Origin: Flavobacterium anhuiense
GTDB lineage: Bacteria; Bacteroidota; Bacteroidia; Flavobacteriales; Flavobacteriaceae
Direction: 5' to 3'
DNA length: 64,000 bases
Assembly (NCBI RefSeq): GCF_900101855.1
Contig: NZ_FMVC01000003.1
Span: 684,228-748,227 of the forward strand
Shown here: piece after piece, positions 34,892 to 48,500 of the stretch
Position numbering within the stretch: the first letter of the stretch is position 1
Layout: each line of letters opens with the position of its first letter
Notes under the pieces: generated by a model
What the model was told of the DNA's origin: nothing
Database searches by the model: none
Seen by the model: the letters and a program-made list of their open reading frames with translations, nothing else
Position numbers and translations under genes: made by a program

Positions 34892-35671
34892 ATGGTAAAA
34901 CTAAAAAAGTATAACGGATTTTTAAAACTTTTTGTTATATTCTTAACACTTTTTTCAATCTCTTCATGTAGTACAAAAAACTACAATTTAACTAAAATTG
35001 AGGGAAAACAGCTTACTGTTAGTGAAAAAGCTGGCGAAACAGCTGAAATTGAAAATTTTATTAAGCCTTATCGCGATCACATTAATAAGGATTTGGATAA
35101 TGTATTGGCGTATTGCCCTGAGACTCTTGACAAAAGCACGGGAAAGTGGCAAACTGGCATTGGAAGCTTAATGGCAGATGTTTGTGTGCAAAGAGGAAAC
35201 ATCGTTTTTAATGCACGCGAAAAGAAAGATATTGATGTATGTCTTTTAAATCATGGCGGTATTCGCGCTATTCTTCCTAAAGGAAATGTTACCACTAGAA
35301 CGGCTTTTGAAATTATGCCGTTTGAAAACAGTTTGGTTGTGATGGCTTTAAAAGGTGATCAAATCTTAGATATTGCTTCTTATATTATTAAGGAGAAAAA
35401 ACCTCAGCCTTTGTCTGGAATGACGTTTACTATTACAAAAGACAACAAGGCAAAAGATATCATGGTTCAAGGTAAACTGCTTGATCTAAACAAAACGTAT
35501 TATGTTGCTACAAATGACTATTTGGCAAATGGAGGCGACAGCATGACTTTCTTTGCAAAAAGCACTCAAAAGTTTGACTTAAACTACAAACTTAGAGATG
35601 TTTTGATTGATTATTTTAAAGAAGTAGACACAGTTGTTGCTCCAAAAAATATCAGAATAACAGAAGAATAA
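34892..35671 (+). CDS. lipoprotein with 5'-nucleotidase C-terminal (substrate-binding) domain
   Basis: The 259-residue protein carries a lipobox with the acylated cysteine at residue 26 (ISSC), so it should sit in the cell envelope. The mature part is the 5'-nucleotidase C-terminal domain of the UshA family: VCLLNHGGIRAILPKGNVT near 111-129, FEIMPFENSLVVMALKG near 134-150 and TNDYLANGGDSMTFF near 207-221. The metallophosphatase domain is missing here and is encoded by the second gene downstream on the same strand, so the enzyme is split. Confidence 0.9.
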   Translation: MVKLKKYNGFLKLFVIFLTLFSISSCSTKNYNLTKIEGKQLTVSEKAGETAEIENFIKPYRDHINKDLDNVLAYCPETLDKSTGKWQTGIGSLMADVCVQRGNIVFNAREKKDIDVCLLNHGGIRAILPKGNVTTRTAFEIMPFENSLVVMALKGDQILDIASYIIKEKKPQPLSGMTFTITKDNKAKDIMVQGKLLDLNKTYYVATNDYLANGGDSMTFFAKSTQKFDLNYKLRDVLIDYFKEVDTVVAPKNIRITEE

Positions 35672-35675
35672 AAGA

Positions 35676-35760
35676 GTTTGCCGCGAATTACACAAATTTG
35701 CACAAATTTTTAAATGATTGAAAAACCAATTCGTGTTAATTCGTGAATTTGGTGGCTAAA
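35676..35760. repeat. imperfect inverted repeat related to the 13371 element
   Basis: The left arm (about 35676-35708, tttgccgcgaattacac...) resembles the reverse complement of the right arm (about 35728-35760, ...attcgtgaatttggtgg). Both share the GCCACGAATT-type core of the perfect repeat at 13371-13412, which suggests a dispersed family. Confidence 0.5.
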
Positions 35761-35807
35761 AAAAAAAATTAAAACGACATAGCGCCTCTGGCAAAAAAAC
35801 ATATAAA

Positions 35808-36705
35808 ATGAAAAGAAGAGAGTTTATCGAAAAAACAGCAGCAAGTACTGCCCTATTAAGTTTAGGATTGTCTTTGAGCAGTTTTGAAAGTAACGACATT
35901 AAGCATCTAACAATTCTACATACAAATGATGTGCACAGCCACATTGATCCTTTTCCTGCTGATGATCCGCGTAATCCTAATAAAGGAGGCGTTTCTCGTC
36001 GTGCTGCCTTGATTGAAACTATTCGTAGAGAAAATCAAAATGTGCTTTTGTTAGACGCAGGTGATATTTTTCAAGGAACACCCTATTTCAATTATTATGG
36101 AGGTGAATTGGAATTTAAATTGATGAGCATGATGAAATATGATGCTTCAACAATTGGAAACCACGATTTTGACAATGGTCTTGACGGATTGTATGCTCAG
36201 CTTCCGCATGCAAGTTTTGACTTTATCAATTCTAATTATGATTTCAAAAATACCGTTATGGACGGACATGTTAAACCGTACAAAATCTTCAATAAAAACG
36301 GAATTAAAGTTGGTGTTTTCGGCGTTGGAATTGAGCTTCAAGGTTTGGTAGACAAAAAATTGTACCTAGAAACAGTTTATAACAATCCTGTTGAAGTTGC
36401 TCAAGATATGACAAAACTTTTAAAACAAGAACAGAAATGTGATTTGGTAATTTGTCTTTCGCATTTAGGTTACAAATACAAAGATGAGCCAACGAAAATT
36501 AGTGATTTGACATTTGCCGCACAAACTCAAGATATAGATCTGATTATTGGAGGACATACTCATACCTTCTTAGACAAACCTACAGTTGTAAAGAACAAGG
36601 CTGGAAAAGATGTATTGGTAAATCAAGTAGGATGCTACGGAATCAATTTAGGCCGCATCGATTTCTATTTTGACAAAGATAAAGCTCATACCAATCAAAG
36701 CGCCA

Positions 36706-36719
<14 letters not shown>
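35808..36719 (+). CDS. exported metallophosphatase (N-terminal half of a UshA-type nucleotidase)
   Basis: The 303-residue protein begins with a twin-arginine-like signal (RREFIEKTAAS within the first 15 residues, then a leucine-rich core) and is probably exported folded. The calcineurin-like phosphoesterase motifs are complete: LHTNDVHSHIDPF near 36-48, DAGDIFQGTPYF near 84-95, GNHDFDNG near 117-124, and GGHTHTF near 247-253. The nucleotidase C-terminal domain is absent and is encoded just upstream as a lipoprotein. The 3' end overlaps the convergent gene by 14 bases. Confidence 0.9.
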
Positions 36720-39481
<2,762 letters not shown>

Positions 39482-39491
39482 TTAGAAATCA

Positions 39492-39525
39492 AAAATCAGA
39501 CTGCAAATTCATGCAGTCTGATTTT
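39492..39525 (-). terminator. terminator downstream of the type IX cluster
   Basis: A perfect 14-bp stem AAAATCAGACTGCA (39492-39505) with its complement (39512-39525) and a 6-base loop. A second, weaker hairpin with a long T-run on the minus strand, AAACCA/TGGTTT (39561-39566, 39576-39581), lies closer to the ompA stop. The two may act in tandem. The gap 39392-39634 holds no ORF. Confidence 0.8.
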
Positions 39526-39634
39526 CTCCTTGTCCATTATTCTTAAAAAAGAATTAAAAAAAACCAACTTCCAAATGGTTTCGACGTTTTATATTTTTAA
39601 CTGAAAATCAACATTTTACAGCGAAAATATAAAA

Positions 39635-41572
39635 TTATTTTTGAATAATGATAAAGTCTGAACGTCTATTTAAGAGATGTTCTTCCTCAGAACATTTTAC
39701 ACCATTTTTGCATTTATTAATTAATCGGGTTTCTCCATACCCAATGGCACTTTCAATTCTAGAAGCATCTATGCCTTGCGAAAGGATATAATCTCGAGTT
39801 GATTTTGCTCTATTGTCTGAAAGTTTCAAGTTGTACGAATCTTTTCCGCGCGAATCGGTATGAGATTCAATTTTGATTCTGATGTTTGGGAATTTCTGCA
39901 TGATGAACACAACCTTAGATAATTCTTCTACTGCTTTTGGCGTAATGTCATACTTATCGTAATCAAAATAAATCGGGTTTACATCTACTTTTTCTACTCC
40001 TTGTTTTTTAACAACCAAATCATCGTAATTGCTCAGCTCAAAATTGACATCTTTTATTTCGCCTCCATTCTGATCGGTGGTTTCCACAGTTTTATCGTCA
40101 CTGCTGTAATTTGGTTTTGCAGCAATCATTTTGACTACTTTGTTACAAGGAACTTCGATAGCATATTTTCCATCAAAATTTGTTTTGGTTTCGCCTAAAA
40201 CTTCACTAAAAGAGTTGTACGCCATTATAGTGACATCTGCTAAAGGTTTTTTCGTTTTACGATCTATTGCCATTCCAGAAATACTTTGGTTGCAAACTGG
40301 TTTTCCTTTTACGAAAGAATAAATATCATCGTCTCCTTTACCTCCTGCTCTATTTGAAGAGAAATAGCCGTAAGCATCTGTTTTGTCAATGATAAAAGAA
40401 AAATCGTCTTTGTTGCTATTGATAGGTGCTCCAAGGTTTTTTGGCACTGAAAAAGTTCCATCTGCCTGAAGCTTACTTTCGTAAACATCCAAATCTCCCC
40501 AACCGTAGTGCCCATCAGAAGAAAAATATAAAACTCCGTTTTGAAAGAATGGAAACACCTCATTCCCAATAGTATTAATATTAGGGCCGAGATTCTGAGG
40601 CGAACTCATTGTGCCGTCTGCCGCAATTTTTACCATGTACAAATCGGTTTCTCCTTGTCCGCCTGGCATATCTGAAGCAAAGAAAAGCAATTTTCCATCT
40701 TCGCTTAATGACGGATGTCCAACAGAATAATCGTCACTATCAAAAAACACTTTTTCTGGATTTTCTAATTTATTATTGACGATGGATCCTTTGACAATCT
40801 GGAAATTATTTACCCTCGCTTCATCAACAACCAATTTGTTTTTCTTTACAATATTGGTCGAATAATAAATCGTTTTTCCCTGACTGTCAAAACTTGCAGT
40901 TGCTTCGTGATATTTAGTCATTACATTTGGAAGAAAAACCGTTTCGTTGAATAAACTTCCATCTGCCGGATTTCTTTCTGCGATATACAGATTTAGAAAA
41001 GGCTGATTGTTCCAAGTATACAATTTCTCACTAAACTTCGTCGTATCTCGAGCCGATGTAAATACGATGTTATCTTTGAAAAATGTAGCTCCAAAATCTG
41101 ATTTACTCGTATTAATATCTAAATTTTTAATGGTATAAAGAGGTTTTGCCTTCGCAACGCTGTCCATGTACTTCTTTTGGGCAACATATCGGTTAATTTC
41201 TGCTTTATCTCCTTTTTTATTCAGGTATTCTTTTGTGATTTTATCTGCCTCATCATAATCCATAACTGCTTTCATAGATTGAATGTAACGCAAATAGTAA
41301 ATATCAGTCAGATTATTTCCCTGCACTTCATATAATTTTTTATACCATTTTAGTGCATTTCTAGAATCAGAAATAAAATAATAAGAATCTGCCGCATTCT
41401 TCAAAGTCTGCGCTGATGGATCTTTTATGTTTTGCAAACATTCTTCGTAAGCTTTGGAAGCATCCAGATAAGAAAAGCTTCTAAACAAAGCATCAGCTTT
41501 CTTTAAGTTAGTTTTTTGAGCGAAACTAAAAGTAACGCTCAAAATTAAACATAGGATATATAGTTTTCTCAT
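39635..41572 (-). CDS. OmpA-family protein with TPR and beta-propeller domains (type IX cluster)
   Basis: The 645-residue protein has a signal peptide (MRKLYILCLILSVTFSFAQ), TPR-like helices to about residue 150, a WD40-like PD40 beta-propeller (about 200-420; LSEDGKLLFFASDMPGG, FFQNGVLYFSSDGHYGWGD), a carboxypeptidase-regulatory-like beta domain (430-510) and an OmpA domain that binds peptidoglycan (about 530-640; NIRIKIESHTDSRG, SDNRAKSTRDYIL). This architecture is seen in PorE-like proteins accompanying PorP/SprF. It closes the three-gene run of adhesin, porP/sprF and ompA. Confidence 0.9.
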   Translation of the reverse strand: MRKLYILCLILSVTFSFAQKTNLKKADALFRSFSYLDASKAYEECLQNIKDPSAQTLKNAADSYYFISDSRNALKWYKKLYEVQGNNLTDIYYLRYIQSMKAVMDYDEADKITKEYLNKKGDKAEINRYVAQKKYMDSVAKAKPLYTIKNLDINTSKSDFGATFFKDNIVFTSARDTTKFSEKLYTWNNQPFLNLYIAERNPADGSLFNETVFLPNVMTKYHEATASFDSQGKTIYYSTNIVKKNKLVVDEARVNNFQIVKGSIVNNKLENPEKVFFDSDDYSVGHPSLSEDGKLLFFASDMPGGQGETDLYMVKIAADGTMSSPQNLGPNINTIGNEVFPFFQNGVLYFSSDGHYGWGDLDVYESKLQADGTFSVPKNLGAPINSNKDDFSFIIDKTDAYGYFSSNRAGGKGDDDIYSFVKGKPVCNQSISGMAIDRKTKKPLADVTIMAYNSFSEVLGETKTNFDGKYAIEVPCNKVVKMIAAKPNYSSDDKTVETTDQNGGEIKDVNFELSNYDDLVVKKQGVEKVDVNPIYFDYDKYDITPKAVEELSKVVFIMQKFPNIRIKIESHTDSRGKDSYNLKLSDNRAKSTRDYILSQGIDASRIESAIGYGETRLINKCKNGVKCSEEEHLLNRRSDFIIIQK

Positions 41573-41583
41573 AAGTTTTGTTT

Positions 41584-42516
41584 TTAGAAGAATCGAGGAG
41601 ATTTAATTTTACTTTGTTTTTGAACAAATTGATAACGCAAGATGAATTCGTGAGAACCATCGTTGTATTTGTTCAATTCGCTTACAGTGTAATCAAAAGA
41701 ATATCCAAGAAAGAAACTTGGTGAAATTTGAAAACCTGCCAGTATAGCTATCGAATCATCTGTTCGATACGCTCCTCCTATAACAAACTTTTCTTGAATC
41801 ATGAAATTTGCTGATATATCTGCAGTGATGGGAGCCCCGCTTACTGCTTTCACTAAAAATGCTGGTTTAAATTTCAAATTTGGATTCAAATCAAAAACAT
41901 AACCTCCCATTAAATAGTAATGCATACGATCATAATCAATAGATTCACGAACATCGTCATAGTAATCATTCTGAATAAAACTCGGAATAGAGAATCCTAC
42001 ATACCATTTTTCTGTATAATAGTAAACCCCTGCTCCTACTGCTAATTTCATCTGATTGTTAATGTTCTGATTTAACAAAACATCATCATCATCGTAATAT
42101 CTCCCTTTAGACCAATCGATGTTTAACATCCTTGTACCCGCTTTTACACCAAACGCCAATCTTTGTTCGTAGCCAAGAGGTATTGAATAAGAGAAATTTC
42201 CATCCAGATACAGCTCATTTGAAGGGCCAATTTTATCATTTACAACGCTTAAACCTACTCCTAGTTTTTCATTTCTAAGTGGAGAATGAACAGAAAAAGA
42301 TTGTGTTTCTGGAGCGCCTGGCATTCCTACCCATTGCGAACGATATAAAAGTGCTGCCTCTATGGTTCCGGTAGATCCAGCATACGCTGGATTTACCGCC
42401 ATAGTGTTATACATATACTGCGTATATTCGGGATCTTGTTGTGCCGAAGCGCAAACCGTAATAAAAGAACATATTAAAATGAAATATGTTTCTAATGATT
42501 TTATATATAGTTTCAT
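41584..42516 (-). CDS. PorP/SprF family type IX secretion membrane protein
   Basis: The 310-residue protein has a signal peptide ending at CASAQ (near residue 25) and then the family signature QQDPEYTQYMYNTMAVNPAY, followed by outer-membrane strands and a C-terminal HEFILRYQF strand. In F. johnsoniae the homologue SprF is needed for secretion of the adhesin SprB, which is encoded beside it. The same arrangement here implies that this protein serves the giant type B protein encoded just upstream. The ompA gene follows after 11 bases. Confidence 0.93.
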   Translation of the reverse strand: MKLYIKSLETYFILICSFITVCASAQQDPEYTQYMYNTMAVNPAYAGSTGTIEAALLYRSQWVGMPGAPETQSFSVHSPLRNEKLGVGLSVVNDKIGPSNELYLDGNFSYSIPLGYEQRLAFGVKAGTRMLNIDWSKGRYYDDDDVLLNQNINNQMKLAVGAGVYYYTEKWYVGFSIPSFIQNDYYDDVRESIDYDRMHYYLMGGYVFDLNPNLKFKPAFLVKAVSGAPITADISANFMIQEKFVIGGAYRTDDSIAILAGFQISPSFFLGYSFDYTVSELNKYNDGSHEFILRYQFVQKQSKIKSPRFF

Positions 42517-42563
42517 AACGATACTTATTTAGTTTAATTAATTAGATGATTAATAGAAGTGGG

Positions 42564-45500
42564 TTATCTCATGATAGACAACCAGCCTTTTTTAACCGTT
42601 CCATCTCCAATGGTTATCACATAAAAATAAGTACCTGTTGGCAGCATATCTCCTCTATTAACTACACCGGATACATTTGCTGTTCCGTTCCAATCATTTT
42701 CATAATGTGCTTTACTATACACTAATGCACCGTATCTATTAAACACTTTCAGCTCGTTGTTTGGATAAGATTCAATACAGTCAATTCTGAACAAATCGTT
42801 TTTGCCATCATTATTTGGAGTAAACTCATTGTAAACCGTTAAACAAATTGGTTCTAATGTAACTGAAGCTGAATTGTTTGAAGCATCAACATCTAAAGGA
42901 GTTGAAGTTTCCACAGTTGCTACACTTGTATAATTACCGTTTGGCAATACTTCTGCAACAATTGTTAATACTACACTCTGACCTGCATTTAGCGTTGGTA
43001 TTGTCCAAAGCTGCGTCGCTGGATCATATGTTCCTGATGTTGCAGATGAACTAACTAATTGCAAACCGCTAGGAAGTAAATCACTTACAATAGTATTTAT
43101 GAAATCGCCTTCTCCTACATTGTTCACTGTGATAGTAAAGGTTACCTGATCACCAAAATTTGGAGTTGGATTATCAACTGTATGAGTAATCGTTAAATCT
43201 GAACAGCTTGCTACAGTAACATTTAAAGTCTTCATTGTTCTTTCGTCACAATTGTTAACATAAGCTACTGTTACTGTTCCTGGTCCGATGTCTGACCAAG
43301 AAACGGTTACAGATCCATCGTTTGTACCACCTCCTGAAATAATAGTACCTCCGTTAATAGTCCATACATAATTGGATTTTCCATTTGCAATTGAATAAGT
43401 TACACCTTTGAATACACATGGAGTATCATCTGTAGAAGTAAGTTGAACTGCAGCATCATTTTCAAATGCAATGGTAATTCCTAATCTTGGTCCGTTATCA
43501 CAACCATTAAATGTATTAGCTAACGCCCCTGCATAATAAGTAGTTGCCGTAAGCGGAGTGGTATTTGCTAATGGAGTTCCACCAGTTGCAGATGCATACC
43601 AAACCACATTTGGTTCGTTTACCAAAATATTAGCTAATGTTGGCAAAGCAGATAAACAGAATGTCTGTGTTGTTCTTGGTGTTGTAATTACACTTGGTGA
43701 ATTTACATTTACCGTAACAGCCAATCTTGCTGGATTTTCACAACCTATCGCACTTGAAACTGCTCCATAATAAGTTCCTGTAACAAGCGCTGTTGTTGGC
43801 GGAATTGCTGTTCCTCCTGTTGCTGTGCTATACCAAACAACATTTGCTTCGTTTACTTGAATATTTGCCACAGTTGGCGAATTTAAAGTACAGAAGTTTT
43901 GAGTTGTATTAGCTGTCGTCGGCGTTGGACTTGGATCGGCTACTGTCACTGTTACCTGAAGACGAGTTGAGCTTTCGCAACCTGCTGGATCAACAATATT
44001 TCCAAAATATATTCCAGAAGTAAGAGCCGTTACTACAGGAATTGCTGTTCCTCCAGTTGCAGCTGTATACCATGTTACATTGCTTTCGTTTACTTGAATA
44101 TTTGCAATTGTCGGAGAGTTTGCAGAACAAAAAGTCTGTGCTGTATTGTTTGTTGTTGGGTTTATTGTATTACCAACCGTTACAGCTACTTGTAATCTTA
44201 TACTGCTTTCACATCCTGTTACTGGATCCTTAATTGCTCCAAAATAAGTTTGCGTAGTTAGAGCAGCTGTAGAAGCTAAAGCTGTTCCTCCTGTTTGAGC
44301 TGTATACCAAACTACATTGCTTTCATTCACTTGAATATTAGCCACTGTCGGATTTGCTCCTGTACAAAAAGTTTGTGCCGAAGCGTTTGTTGTTGGTGTT
44401 GCAGGATCTGACACAGTTATGTTAACAGTTAATCTTGAAGCGCTCTCGCAGCCCGTTGTCGGATCTGAGATTGACGCAAAATACTGTCCTGTTGTCAAGG
44501 CTGTTGTTGGAGCAATTACTGTTCCGCCTGTTGAAGCTGTATACCAAACGATATTAGTTTCATTAAACTGAACGCTCGCAAATGTCGGAGCATTTGCCAC
44601 ACAGAAGTTTTGAGTTCCAGCAGTCACCAGTGTTGGCGTACCCGGATCGCTTACAATCACATCAACCGTCAATCTTACAGCGCTCTCGCAGCCTGTTGTC
44701 GGATCTGAGATTGCCGCAAAATACTGGCCTGTTGTCAAAGCTGTTGTTGGAGCTATAACTGTTCCACCTGTTATTGCTGTATACCAGACAATATTAGTCT
44801 CGTTTGTCTGAATGCTTGCAAATGTCGGAGCATTTGCCAGACAGAAGTTTTGCGTTCCCGCTGTCACCAATGTCGGCGTTCCTGGATCATTTACAATCAC
44901 ATCAACTGTCAATCTTGTAGCGCTCTCGCAGCCTGTTGTTGGATCTGAGATGACTGCAAAATACTGGCCTGTTGTTAAGGCTGTTGTCGGCGCAATTACT
45001 GTTCCGCCTGTTATAGCTGTATACCAAACGATGTTCGATTCATTAAACTGAACGCCCGCAAATGTCGGTGCATTTGCCAGACAGAAGTTTTGAGTTCCCG
45101 CTGTCACAAGTGTTGGCGTACCCGGATCGCTTACAATCACATCAACTGTTAGTCTCGCAGCGCTTTTGCAGCCTGTTGTTGGATCGCTAATCGCTGCAAA
45201 ATACTGGCCTGTTGTCAAAGCTGTTGCTGGCGCAATCACTGTTCCGCCTGTTATAGCTGTATACCAAACGATGTTCGATTCATTAAACTGAACGCTTGCA
45301 AATGTCGGTGCATTTGCCAGACAGAAGTTTTGCGTTCCCGCTGTCACCAATGTCGGCGTTCCTGGATCATTTACAATCACATCGACCGTCAATCTTGTAG
45401 CGCTCTCGCAGCCTGTTGTCGGATCGCTAATCGCTGCAAAATACTGGCCTGTTGTCAGAGCTGTAGCAGATGGAATCAATGTTCCGCCTGTTGAAGCTGT

Positions 45501-48500
45501 ATACCAAACGATATTAGTTTCATTAAACTGAACGCTTGCAAATGTCGGCGCATTTGCCAGACAGAAGTTTTGAGTTCCAGCAGTCACCAGTGTCGGTGTT
45601 CCCGGATCGTTTACAATCACATCAACCGTCAATCTTGTGGCGCTCTCGCAGCCTGTTGTTGGATCGCTAATCGCTGCAAAATATTGTCCTGTTGTCAGAG
45701 CTGTAATAGATGGAATCAATGTTCCGCCTGTTAATGCCGTATACCAAACTATGTTCGATTCATTAAACTGAACGCTCGCAAATGTTGGAAGATCTTCTTT
45801 ACAGAAACTTTGTGTTCCTGCAGTCACCAGTGTCGGTGTTCCAGGATCGTTTACAATCACATCAACCGTCAATCTTGTGGCGCTCTCGCAGCCTGTTGTC
45901 GGATCTGAGATTGCCGCAAAATATTGTCCTGTTGTCAAAGCTGTTGCTGGCGCAATCACTGTTCCGCCTGTTATTGCTGTATACCAAACGATGTTCGATT
46001 CATTAAACTGAACGCTTGCAAATGTCGGAGCATTTGCCAGACAGAAGTTTTGAGTTCCTGCAGTTAGCAGTGTTGGCGTACCCGGATCGCTTACAATCAC
46101 ATCAACTGTTAGTCTCGTAGCGCTCTCGCAGCCTGTTGTCGGATCTGAGATTGCCGCAAAATACTGGCCTGTTGTCAAAGCTGTTGTTGGAGCTATAACT
46201 GTTCCGCCTGTTATTGCTGTATACCAAACGATATTAGTTTCATTAAACTGAATGCTTGCAAATGTCGGTACATTTGCCAGACAGAAGTTTTGCGTTCCCG
46301 CTGTCACCAGTGTTGGCGTCCCCGGATCATTTACAATCACATCGACCGTCAATCTTGTAGCGCTCTCACAGCCTGTTGTCGGATCTGAGATGGCTGCAAA
46401 ATACTGGCCTGTTGTCAGAGCTGTAGCAGATGGAATCAATGTTCCGCCTGTTAATGCCGTATACCAAACTATGTTCGATTCATTAAACTGAACGCTTGCA
46501 AATGTAGGTGCATTTGCCAGACAGAAGTTTTGTGCTCCTGCAGTCACCAGTGTTGGCGTACCCGGATCGTTTACAATCACATCGACTGTAAATCTTGTGG
46601 CGCTCTCGCAGCCTGTTGTTGGATCGCTAATCGCAGCAAAATATTGTCCTGTTGTCAGAGCTGTAGTAGATGGAATCAATGTTCCGCCTGTTAATGCCGT
46701 ATACCAAACGATGTTTGCTTCATTAAACTGAACGCTTGCAAATGTTGGCTGATCTTCCTGACAGAAATTTTGCACTCCTGCAGTTACTAAAGTCGGAGTT
46801 CCTGGATCGTTTACATTTACTGTTACTTCCAATCTTACAGAGCTTTCACAGCCAGTAACCGCATCAGTTGCTGCTCCATAATAAATTCTGCTTACTAATG
46901 GAGTAGTTGAAGCAATTACGTTTCCTCCTACTGCTGCATCGTACCAAATCACATTGCTTTCATTTGCTTGAATATTTGCAACTGTAGACGCAGAAGACAA
47001 ACAGAAATTCTGAGTACTATTTGTAGTTGTTGGCGTATTTGGATCACTAATAATAATTACCGCATCTTGCAATGTTCCTGCTAAATTTTCGCAGGTATTA
47101 GTGCTAGCAACAGCTACATAATACGTTATCGGACTTACCGCTTTTGTTAAACCTGTAGCGGTTAATACACCGGCAGCATCTATAGCATAAGTAACTCCTG
47201 CTATTACAGCTCCATTTGTAATTGGTTGTGTTTTATTAGCATCTAAGTACCAAGTGAATACTGGACTAGTTAATGTTGGTGCTGACGGAGTTAAAGATGC
47301 CGGAACACCATTACAAACTGTTACATCGTCAACTGTAATATCGTTTACTGTTGAAGGAGGCAAAATAGTGAATGTAATTTGTTTTCTGTCCGCAGCTGCA
47401 GTTTCACACAATTCATCCGAACTCACTCCAACAAAATAAGTATAAGTTCCAGGAGCCAATCCGTTTACTCCCAACTGTGCAGTCGTTTCACCTGGGATTA
47501 ACTGGCTGGTCGTTCCATCAAAACGATACCAGTGGTAAACAGGATTTGTTAAAACTGGCGTTCCGCTTAAGCTTGTTGCTAAAGTTACAGTTCCAGAAGC
47601 AGAACAAATTGATGTTGCTGTTCCTCCATTCAACGTAATATCTGTCAAAGCATTTAATGGAGCAGAAGCTTTCACTTCAACAGTAACTTCTCCTCTTGCG
47701 TAATTTTCACAACCATAACGTACTGGCTGCACATAATATCTGTAGATTCCTGCAGTTAAATTATCTGGCACCGTAAAAGTCGGTCCGCTTGCAACCAAAT
47801 TTCCTCCTGTTTCTGCATCGTACCATCGATAAGTAGAGCAAGCCACTTCGGGTATCTGAAGCGTAATATCGGATCCTGGACAGACCGTTATTTTATTCTG
47901 CGGATCTGCTCCAATGACAGTTGTATTGGCTGTTCTTTCTACAGTATGAACTCTTAAGAAATCTAGTACACCTGCAACACCTCCTAAACGAATTCTAACT
48001 CTATCGTAAATTTCTGTTGGAGAAGATACTAATACCATTGCCAAAGAATTCCCAGGCAATAATTTTACACTCAACAATGTACTTGTATTTTGAATTGGAG
48101 CACCAACTGCCACATTTCCTAAATAGCGCTGAATTGAAAACCCTGTAAGCGCATTAACACTTAAAAGAGTCCCCGGTTTAGAAATCACAATTCTTAAAGT
48201 ATCACTAAGAACAGAAGGTGTTTTAAATTGCGCTGTTAAATCTGCAGCCGCTAAGACTCCTGCCCCACTATACATTGTTGCAAAAGTAGTCACATCATTG
48301 TCAGCAATATTCCAAGCATCACTTACTCCTACTAATGCAGTTGCTGCTCCGATTCCTAAATCTGTTGCACCATAAAAAATATCCTGAATATCTCCTGAAG
48401 TACAAGTTACTGCTGTAACAGGTTTATTATAATGAGCATCAAATACTTTTGTATTTTGAGCAACACTTAAAAGTGAGGCTGATTGAATACGAATACCGTC

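Noticed and set aside
44415..46814. Tandem array considered as a CRISPR or minisatellite
   Set aside because: The 240-base units are in frame, code for a consistent 80-residue module and have no spacers.
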